From positions 1 to 12,697 of the forward strand of contig JADQBV010000386.1 in NCBI GenBank assembly GCA_016278415.1: 12,697 nt of DNA. The letters are read 5' to 3'. The notes under the pieces are model-generated. The model ran no database searches. It was not told the DNA's origin and saw only the letters and a list, made by a program, of their open reading frames with translations. Origin of the DNA: Halanaerobiales bacterium (GTDB lineage: Bacteria; Bacillota_F; Halanaerobiia; Halanaerobiales; DTU029). Below, in pieces: positions 7,233 through 12,697 of the stretch. Each line of letters begins with the position of its first letter. The stretch's first letter is position 1. The position numbers and the translations under genes are program-made.

Positions 7233-7934
7233 TTACTCTGCTAAAACGCAAATATTACACTTTGGGTTACTTTTTGTGCAGGTATTTTTACCTAACTCAA
7301 CAATTAAAGCATGGTACTCATTATATTTTTTCACATTAGTTTTTAAATTACCCATAACCTTTTCCTGTAATATATGATAATCAACATCATCTGCAGTTAA
7401 ACCTATCCTCGATAATATCCTTTTTGTATATGCATCAATAACAAAGATGGGATATTTACCAGCATAAAGCAATATAGAATCAGCTGTTTCCGGACCAATA
7501 CCATAAACTTCAAGTAACTTAGACCTTAAAACTTTAAGTTCTTCTTTAAACATAAAATCTAAGTCACCATTATATTCCTGGTACAGAAATTCTACAAAGG
7601 CTTTGAGTTTTTTTGCCTTCATATTATAATACCCTGATGGCTTAATTAACTCTGCTAATAATTCTATATCAATTTCTTTTATTAGCTCAGGTGTTATAAT
7701 ATTAATTCCTGAAGATCTTTTATCTAAGGAACCTGAGTATTCTTTTAAATTTTTAATAGCCTTCTCAACATTAGTCCAACTAACAGATTGTGTTAGTATA
7801 GCACCAACAGTAGTTTCATAATCGCTATCAGCCGGCCACCATTCCTGTGGTCCAAACTCCTGGTACATTTTTTTATATATTTGCTCTAGCGAATCATCTA
7901 AAGACATATTCTGATATAAGCTACATGGATACAT
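7233..7934 (-). CDS. Endonuclease III-like HhH-GPD DNA glycosylase family protein
   Basis: This 233-residue protein has the HhH-GPD fold of base-excision repair glycosylases. WWPADSDYETTVGAILTQSVSWTNVEKAI (about 32-60) matches the N-terminal helices of the family. The helix-hairpin-helix is YGIGPETADSILLYA (144-158), and the catalytic aspartate is Asp167 (FVIDAYTKR). The lysine used by bifunctional endonuclease III is replaced by Glu149, as I recall for a MagIII-like/uncharacterised branch; a monofunctional glycosylase is inferred. The C-terminal cluster motif has Cys219, Cys226 and Cys229, but the protein stops four residues later, so the usual fourth cysteine is missing. The ATG at 7934 is my choice, 10 nt after GGAG; a TTG at 7940 or an ATG at 7907 are alternatives. 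Substrate unknown. Confidence 0.82.
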   Translation of the reverse strand: MYPCSLYQNMSLDDSLEQIYKKMYQEFGPQEWWPADSDYETTVGAILTQSVSWTNVEKAIKNLKEYSGSLDKRSSGINIITPELIKEIDIELLAELIKPSGYYNMKAKKLKAFVEFLYQEYNGDLDFMFKEELKVLRSKLLEVYGIGPETADSILLYAGKYPIFVIDAYTKRILSRIGLTADDVDYHILQEKVMGNLKTNVKKYNEYHALIVELGKNTCTKSNPKCNICVLAE

Positions 7935-7955
7935 TTCCAATCTACTCCAATCTCT

Positions 7956-8208
7956 GAAGCTAAGAACTCATTTTTTTACACTCATGACCAACTGCTGCTA
8001 ACGTTTCATGTATCTACGACTGCAAGCAGCAGTAAGTCCCAGTATTGATTCGTCTAAGCTTCAATAATTCTTTGAAGCTAAGAACTCATTTTACACTCAT
8101 GACCAACTGCTGCTAACGTTTCATGTATCTACGACTGCAAGCAGCAGTAAGTCCCAGTATTGATTCGTCTAAGCTTCAATAATTCTTTGAAGCTAAGAAC
8201 TCATTTTA
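7956..8208. repeat. Tandem palindromic repeat: two full units and one partial unit
   Basis: Unit 1 (7956-8073, 118 bp) and unit 2 (8074-8188, 115 bp) are identical except for a T7 versus T4 run. A third partial unit (8189-8208) repeats only the first 20 bp. Each unit holds a perfect 9-bp stem, ACTGCTGCT with AGCAGCAGT (7991-7999/8025-8033 in unit 1), around a 25-nt loop. The unit junctions form AGCTTCAA/TTGAAGCT with a 7-nt loop (8057-8079). The repeats fill the whole gap between the FAD-protein gene and the glycosylase gene, and the partial unit covers the last codons of the former. No T-tract follows on the transcribed strand. I do not recognise the family. Confidence 0.9.
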
Positions 8209-9587
8209 CTCAATATAGATCTTGCTATTACTATTCCGGATACTGAGGCTTGCATTAGTCCTCTAGTAATTCCAGCTCCATCTCCACCAACAAAGAGATT
8301 CTTTATCTTACTTTCTAAATTATTATTAGCTTCTAGTCTGGAAGAGTAAAATTTAACTTCCACACCATATAATAAAGTGTCTCGGGAATATAACCCTGGT
8401 GCAAGTTTATCTAGTACCTCTAACATTTCAATAATATCTGTTAGATGTCTATGTGGTAATACCAAACTTAAGTCACCTGGTGTTGCCTCTTTAAGGGTAG
8501 GTTCAACAATACCCCGGGAAATCCTCTCTGGAGTTGAACGATGTCCTGCTAAAAGATCTCCTAGACGCTGTACCAGGACACCACCTCCTAATAAGTTTGC
8601 TAATTTAGCTATATCCTTACCATAGGTAATAGGTTCATGGAAAGGCTCGGTGAATGTCTTGCTAACTAATAAAGCAAAATTAGTGTTTTCTGTCTTTATT
8701 TCAGCATGACTATGACCATTAACTGTTATCAGACCCTGGTTATTTTCGTTTACAACTTGCCCATATGGTGACATACAGAAAGTCCTTACTTTATCATCAA
8801 ATGTTGGAGTCTGATATATTAATTTTGATTCATATATATTATCTGTTAAATCTTTAGTTATCACAGAAGGACATTCTACTCTAACTCCAATATCAATAGG
8901 GTTAATCGTCATATCTATATTAAGACTTTTAGCCTGATTACTTAGCCATTCAGCATTTTCACGACCAGGTGCAGTAACTACATATTCAGCAGAAATTATA
9001 TCACCACTGGCAGTTTTAACAGCTTTAATCTGCTCATTTTCTACAAGTAATTCTTTTACATTCTCACCAAATCTAATTTCAACACCCTGATCTTCAATTG
9101 AATCTTGCATGGCTTGCAGTACAGTTTGACTATACCCTGTACCTAGATGCCTTAAAGTTGCAGGTATGAATTTCAACTGTGCTTTAATGGCTTTTTCTTT
9201 TATATCAGCAACACTTTCTTCATTAACACCAAAAACCCTATCTGGTGCACCATATTCTATATAAATATCATCAGCATATTGAATTAATTCAGACAACTTA
9301 TCCCAGCCTATATATTCATGGAGATTACCACCAATTTCAGGTGACAGGCTTAGTTTACCATCACTATAAGCACCTGCTCCTCCCCATCCAGAAACTATAG
9401 CACAACTGGAACACTTAACACAACTAGTATTTCTAATGTTCATTGGACAGATTCTTTTCTTTAAATTTGTTCCTTTTTCTAAAATTAAAATATCTAGATT
9501 CTTATCCTTACTTAATAATTCTAAAGCAGTAAAAATACCAGTAGGACCAGCACCCACAATGATAACATCATAACTGTTTTTTTTCAT
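8193..9587 (-). CDS. FAD-dependent oxidoreductase, COG2509-type
   Basis: This 464-residue flavoprotein starts with a Rossmann dinucleotide-binding motif, VIIVGAGPTGIFTALEL (8-24), followed by ILEKG. A cysteine-rich segment (Cys47, 56, 59, 62) leads into SGWGGAGAYSDGKLSLS (66-82), which I recognise from the uncharacterised COG2509 FAD-dependent dehydrogenase family. The C-terminal VGGDGAGITRGLMQAS closes the FAD site. The physiological substrate is unknown. The ATG at 9587 has GGAGG close upstream. The last residues (KMSS and stop) are encoded in a copy of the tandem repeat. No membrane segments are apparent; it is probably cytoplasmic. Confidence 0.88.
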   Translation of the reverse strand: MKKNSYDVIIVGAGPTGIFTALELLSKDKNLDILILEKGTNLKKRICPMNIRNTSCVKCSSCAIVSGWGGAGAYSDGKLSLSPEIGGNLHEYIGWDKLSELIQYADDIYIEYGAPDRVFGVNEESVADIKEKAIKAQLKFIPATLRHLGTGYSQTVLQAMQDSIEDQGVEIRFGENVKELLVENEQIKAVKTASGDIISAEYVVTAPGRENAEWLSNQAKSLNIDMTINPIDIGVRVECPSVITKDLTDNIYESKLIYQTPTFDDKVRTFCMSPYGQVVNENNQGLITVNGHSHAEIKTENTNFALLVSKTFTEPFHEPITYGKDIAKLANLLGGGVLVQRLGDLLAGHRSTPERISRGIVEPTLKEATPGDLSLVLPHRHLTDIIEMLEVLDKLAPGLYSRDTLLYGVEVKFYSSRLEANNNLESKIKNLFVGGDGAGITRGLMQASVSGIVIARSILSKMSS

Positions 9588-9658
9588 AATGTCCTCCTCA
9601 ATAGACTAAATGAATTTTTCCTAATTTTAGGGTGATCTTTTTCAAACACCAATATTAT

Positions 9659-9687
9659 ATGTTATACTAATCACAGTAAAAAGTCAA
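9659..9687 (-). promoter_or_regulatory. Candidate promoter of the FAD-dependent oxidoreductase gene
   Basis: On the minus strand TTGACT (9687-9682) is followed after 17 bp by TAACAT (9664-9659), a partial match to the consensus. A leader of about 65 nt would precede the ATG. No terminator is seen after the upstream prsW-like gene, so read-through is also possible. Confidence 0.45.
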
Positions 9688-9721
9688 TTCATTTGTCTTA
9701 ATTTTTCCTGCTTTTTTCTTA

Positions 9722-10369
9722 CTACTTGAAAGGAGAATTTTCTGTAGTATGATTTATCAAAGAAGCCAGATAACCCTGTAATACCCCAATAATTATGATT
9801 GTTGAATATATTCCTATAAAACCACCAATTACTAAAAAATCATAAATTCCATGCAAAAATGCAACCAATAAAAATCCAGCCCAAATTAAGGTTTTATTAT
9901 CTTCATGTTGTGCTCTACTAAGATAAAATCCAAATACGCCAGTAAAGGAAGCATGTGCAAGACTAGTAAGTACTGCCCTGGCTATACCAACTTGATAACC
10001 ATACAGAACTGTATAAAAGAGATTTTCAAAAGCTGCAAAACCAAGACCTACAGTTATACCATAGATAATTCCATCTACAGGTTCATCAAAGTCAGGGTGC
10101 TGATAATGTAATTTATAGACAGCAAGTGATTTAATACCCTCTTCTATAAAACCTACAATAAAAATAGTCCCAAATAATAATAATAATAACGGTGTCTGCG
10201 GATGTAGAAAATCACCAAAGGGTGCTTCCAAAAGACCAGCAGGGATGACAATTAACAAACCCCATATAAAATCTCTCATTATAAGTTTAACTGGTTCTGG
10301 GTCATATTTATCTTTTCGGTAGAAATACCATACCCATAAGATACCCGGAAGAATAGATACTAGAAACAA
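9722..10369 (-). CDS. PrsW-family intramembrane metalloprotease
   Basis: PrsW proteins are multi-pass membrane proteases; in Bacillus subtilis PrsW cleaves the anti-sigma factor RsiW. The family motifs are visible: EEGIK (76-80), FEN (114-116), His139 in AHASFTGVFGF and His173 in FLHGIYDF. The glutamates and histidines are the likely metal-binding residues. Several hydrophobic segments span the 215 residues. The frame as given begins at a TTG at 10369, 23 nt after a good AAAGGGGG site. A rare ATA or ATT start closer to that site is possible and would lengthen the N-terminus by a few residues, nearer to the family length. No anti-sigma factor gene is in the window, so the substrate is unknown. 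Confidence 0.87.
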   Translation of the reverse strand: MFLVSILPGILWVWYFYRKDKYDPEPVKLIMRDFIWGLLIVIPAGLLEAPFGDFLHPQTPLLLLLFGTIFIVGFIEEGIKSLAVYKLHYQHPDFDEPVDGIIYGITVGLGFAAFENLFYTVLYGYQVGIARAVLTSLAHASFTGVFGFYLSRAQHEDNKTLIWAGFLLVAFLHGIYDFLVIGGFIGIYSTIIIIGVLQGYLASLINHTTENSPFK

Positions 10370-10470
10370 TTTAATATAATATATATTAATTACCCCCTTT
10401 ATATCAAATATCCCCTTAAATCTATCCCTCTATTCTATAACAATTTGCTAATTCCTTTCTCTTACTTAAG

Positions 10471-10500
10471 TTTATAGAATCATCCACTTCCGGTCATCAA
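10471..10500 (-). promoter_or_regulatory. Weak candidate promoter of the prsW-like gene
   Basis: TTGATG (10500-10495) and TATAAA (10476-10471) on the minus strand are separated by 18 bp. Nearby at 10515-10535 a 7-bp inverted repeat, ATATGTA/TACATAT, lies just after the MFS gene; it lacks a T-tract on the transcribed strand. Confidence 0.3.
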
Positions 10501-10555
10501 TTTATTAGGCAAGTATATGTAATTTTGGTACATATTTTTGATAGATCATTAAAGT

Positions 10556-11869
10556 TTATTTTAAAGGAGTATCATCAAATGTTTCCTCCACCTTTCCAGC
10601 ACCTTCTACCTCATAAGCTAAATAATCCCTAAAATTTTTATTAAATGATACTATTATTGATATCAAGGTTACAATTACACCACAAAATATAAATATCAAT
10701 GATATATTTTGATTAACTAGGTCAAATACTATTCCGGCCAATCCCATAGCTATAGGAGATACACTTGCACTAATTGTTTGCAGCAAACCAAATACCCTTC
10801 CCCTTTTTCGAGAAGGTGTTGATAATTGTAAAATCGTTAGAATATTAACATTAATATAGCCATTCAAAATTCCAAATAATAAGAAAAGTAATAGAGACAA
10901 TAATGCTGCATTAACTAATACTGTAACAACAAGTATTAAACCAGTAAGTATAAGGCTAGATATCATGAAATTTTTTCGTCTATCACCTGAAACCTTTACA
11001 GCACCTGCTATTAAATATCCAATCATAGAGCCAACCCCAAAGATAGCCATTAGATAACCATACCAATCCGCAGTTACTCCAAGGAAATTCTCTACATAAA
11101 ATGGCAATAAAACAATCATAGGCATCATGAAAAAGTTTAAGACAGCAGCAGCCAGAAATAAACTTTTCATTCCTGAATTTTTCCAGACATATTGAAAACC
11201 ATCAATCAAATCAATTTTAAAAGAATCCCATTCTTCCTTAAAGTTTTTACTTTTTTTCGGTAATTTTTGGGGGATATCAATAAATGACTCACTAAAGGCA
11301 GAAAATAAATATGTAATACCATCTACCAAAAACATAACAGGTGCACCAAGGATTCGAAATAATACTCCTCCAATTCCCTGACCGAGAAATGTGGATAATT
11401 GTACTGACATTTGATTCATCGAATTTCCTGCAGCTACCTTTTCATCAGGAACTATATCTGGTATTGCAGCAGTAACTGAAGGTCTAAAAAATGCAGCTAT
11501 GATTCCTCCGAGGACCGCAACTATAAAAATAGATGTTAATAACAATTCAGTATTAGCTGAATAATTGAACATCAAGAAAGCCAAACCAAGTACAGCAAGA
11601 CCATTTATCAAATCACCTACAACTATTAATTTCTTCCTAGATATTCTATCCGCAACAGTACCTCCTATAGGGCCTAATATAACAGATGGTATCATTGCAG
11701 CCATCATAACCAATCCCATCAATGAAGCTGAGCCAGTAATATGCTTTATCCAGAACATCATAGCTATATTAAAGGCCTGAGTACCCATCTGGCTGACCAA
11801 TTGTCCTTGCCATAATAAGAAAAAATCTTTATTCCATAGTTTCTTTTTATCTACCTCTTTATTTACCAT
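10556..11869 (-). CDS. MFS transporter, drug/macrolide-efflux-like
   Basis: This 437-residue protein has about 12 hydrophobic segments and the MFS motif A, GGTVADRISRKK (69-80), in the loop between helices 2 and 3. The stretch FFRPSVTAAIPDIVPDE (127-143) with NSMNQM (149-154) is typical of the MFS_3/MefA-EntS group of exporters. It is likely a proton-driven exporter in the cytoplasmic membrane; the substrate cannot be told from sequence. The ATG at 11869 follows a strong GGGGAGGG site. It has its own consensus promoter with palindromes around it, which suggests regulated expression, but no regulator gene is adjacent in the window. Confidence 0.88.
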   Translation of the reverse strand: MVNKEVDKKKLWNKDFFLLWQGQLVSQMGTQAFNIAMMFWIKHITGSASLMGLVMMAAMIPSVILGPIGGTVADRISRKKLIVVGDLINGLAVLGLAFLMFNYSANTELLLTSIFIVAVLGGIIAAFFRPSVTAAIPDIVPDEKVAAGNSMNQMSVQLSTFLGQGIGGVLFRILGAPVMFLVDGITYLFSAFSESFIDIPQKLPKKSKNFKEEWDSFKIDLIDGFQYVWKNSGMKSLFLAAAVLNFFMMPMIVLLPFYVENFLGVTADWYGYLMAIFGVGSMIGYLIAGAVKVSGDRRKNFMISSLILTGLILVVTVLVNAALLSLLLFLLFGILNGYINVNILTILQLSTPSRKRGRVFGLLQTISASVSPIAMGLAGIVFDLVNQNISLIFIFCGVIVTLISIIVSFNKNFRDYLAYEVEGAGKVEETFDDTPLK

Positions 11870-11907
11870 ACTTTTAAGCCCTCCCCTTTTAACAAATTAA
11901 AAAAATC

Positions 11908-11924
11908 TGTTATTTCTTCTAACA
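11908..11924. promoter_or_regulatory. Inverted repeat at the expected MFS transcription start
   Basis: TGTTA (11908-11912) and TAACA (11920-11924) flank a 7-bp spacer, just downstream of the -10. Its position would suit a repressor, but the arms are short. Confidence 0.3.
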
Positions 11925-11925
11925 A

Positions 11926-11954
11926 ATCATACAATTAATAAATAAAAATGTCAA
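11926..11954 (-). promoter_or_regulatory. Promoter of the MFS transporter gene
   Basis: TTGACA (11954-11949) and TATGAT (11931-11926) are separated by exactly 17 bp on the minus strand, a near-perfect housekeeping promoter. The leader is about 50 nt. Confidence 0.8.
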
Positions 11955-11973
11955 TAATTTTTAAATTATTGAC
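11950..11973. promoter_or_regulatory. 24-bp palindrome covering the MFS -35 box
   Basis: GTCAATAATTT (11950-11960) and AAATTATTGAC (11963-11973) are perfect 11-bp arms with 2 bp between them. One end includes the -35 hexamer. A regulator dimer bound here would contact or occlude the promoter. Confidence 0.45.
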
Positions 11974-12032
11974 TATTATAATACAATATATAGTTATTTT
12001 TTATATCAACCTATTTAATAATCAAATAGACA

Positions 12033-12066
12033 AAAAGGTGTGTACTTGCGCTAGTACACACCTTTT
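12033..12066 (-). terminator. Strong intrinsic terminator after the ferredoxin gene
   Basis: A perfect 14-bp stem, AAAAGGTGTGTACT with AGTACACACCTTTT, closes a 6-nt loop. It can be extended by GAC/GTC past one bulged base. It begins 9 bp after the ferredoxin stop codon, and the minus-strand RNA ends the stem in a U5 run. It isolates the flavoprotein/ferredoxin unit from the MFS gene. Confidence 0.8.
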
Positions 12067-12075
12067 GTCAAATAA

Positions 12076-12396
12076 TTAACCGCTAGTTTTCAATTCAAAA
12101 ATCTCTTCTTTCCCCTTTGTATCTTTTAAACTCCACACAATTTTATCTTTGGAGACCTTTGGTTTTAATGTAGCTTTATAACTTGCTAGTTGATAAGGTA
12201 ACTTAGTTTCAATAGCATCAAAAGGACAAGCCTTTACACAGACCATACAATCCCAGCAGTCTCTTTCACTCCTAATATAGGGTTTCCCGTTCTCTTCCTT
12301 TATAGCCAATAAATCACCAGGACAGAATTTTGTACAGAAGGGTTCATCCTGGCCTTTACAGGAATTACAGGCTTCATAATCAAACTTGACACTCAT
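12076..12396 (-). CDS. AprB-like ferredoxin with two [4Fe-4S] clusters
   Basis: This 106-residue protein has two four-cysteine sets. CNSC (10-13) continues to C21 and C25-Pro with a widened C-x2-C-x7-C-x3-C spacing, resembling the beta subunit of adenylylsulfate reductase. The second set, CWDCMVCVKACP (47-58), is a classical C-x2-C-x2-C-x3-C motif. It likely passes electrons to the flavoprotein encoded just upstream. The start at 12396 (MSVKFDYE) has GGAGG with an 8-nt spacer; the in-frame GTG at 12444 would add 16 unlikely residues. The name aprB is not certain, since similar pairs serve assimilatory sulfate reduction or unknown flavoproteins. Confidence 0.82.
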   Translation of the reverse strand: MSVKFDYEACNSCKGQDEPFCTKFCPGDLLAIKEENGKPYIRSERDCWDCMVCVKACPFDAIETKLPYQLASYKATLKPKVSKDKIVWSLKDTKGKEEIFELKTSG

Positions 12397-12446
12397 ACAC
12401 ATAACCTCCATAAGTAAATATATACTTTCTAGCTCCAACTTCACTT

Positions 12447-12697
12447 TTACGGAACATATCTATCCCCAGCAACTAACTGTTTATACGGACGCTCCATTAT
12501 TTCTATCTGCTCATTATCAAATCTACTATTAACAAACTTCAACCAGTCCCTATCATTCAAATTCGGATAATCAACTTTGCTTTGATATGCCGGCCATCTA
12601 GTTTCTTTTCTATACAATAAATGCTTTATAAGAACTTCAGCGACATCTATTCTATCAATTATTTCATGACAATTCATTAGATCATGTAAATCATCAG
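12447..12697 (-). CDS. AprA/fumarate-reductase-type flavoprotein, C-terminal part (cut by window edge)
   Basis: Only the last 82 residues or so are in the window; the frame is open to the right edge. The segment with IDVAEVLIKHLLYRKETRWP, then YPNLNDRDWLKFVNSR, is typical of the C-terminal domain of the adenylylsulfate reductase alpha subunit and related FAD proteins of the succinate dehydrogenase/fumarate reductase superfamily. The AprB-like ferredoxin gene follows about 50 bp downstream, so the two likely form one complex. Adenylylsulfate reductase for sulfur assimilation is the favoured reading. The FAD-binding and active-site regions lie outside the window, so this cannot be settled here. 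Confidence 0.75.
   Translation of the reverse strand, partial: DDLHDLMNCHEIIDRIDVAEVLIKHLLYRKETRWPAYQSKVDYPNLNDRDWLKFVNSRFDNEQIEIMERPYKQLVAGDRYVP

Noticed and set aside
7956..8208. CRISPR array
   Set aside because: The period is 115-118 bp and the full unit, not just a short repeat, is identical between copies; there are no unique spacers and no cas genes.
10515..10535. Terminator after the MFS gene
   Set aside because: The 7-bp inverted repeat ATATGTA/TACATAT has a T-tract only on the plus strand, where there is no gene to terminate.

Overview
The window is AT-rich, and every gene I can support lies on the minus strand, so transcription runs from high to low coordinates. Its main content is a long histidine operon (hisZ-G-D-B-H-A-F-I, 6604 down to the left edge). 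The pairing of a short-form HisG with HisZ, strong AGGAGG-type ribosome binding sites and consensus TTGACA/TATAAT promoters point to a low-GC Firmicute-like anaerobe. The class Halanaerobiia or a clostridial relative is my best guess; this is inference, not a database result.

Layout, in transcription order from the right edge. 12697-12076: the 3' end of an AprA/fumarate-reductase-type flavoprotein, then a small AprB-like two-cluster ferredoxin and a strong terminator. 11869-10556: an MFS exporter with its own consensus promoter and two palindromes over it. 10369-9722: a PrsW-type membrane protease with an unclear start codon. 9587-8193: a COG2509-type FAD-dependent protein whose last codons lie inside a repeat. 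8208-7956: two nearly identical 115/118-bp palindromic repeat units plus a third partial one. 7934-7233: an endonuclease-III-like HhH-GPD DNA glycosylase with an incomplete Fe-S motif. 7232-6605: a 628-bp gap holding a terminator, a cluster of DnaA-box-like 9-mers, and the his promoter with an operator-like palindrome between its -35 and -10. 6604-1: the his operon.

HisZ and HisG together start the pathway. HisI (cut at the left edge), HisA, HisH+HisF, HisB and HisD carry out later steps. No hisC and no histidinol-phosphate phosphatase are visible. Most junctions are tight or overlapping (hisZ/hisG 13 bp, hisH/hisA 23 bp). The exception is hisD/hisB, which is split by a 343-bp element (3061-3403) with 12-bp inverted repeats flanked by a 9-bp direct repeat, TTTAAACCT. 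This has the form of a MITE insertion into the end of hisD. Removing it in silico extends hisD by 12 codons and ends it in an ATGA overlap with the hisB start, so the element appears to have supplied the present hisD stop codon and broken a translational coupling. HisF also carries an unusual insertion of about 30 residues just after its catalytic Asp130.
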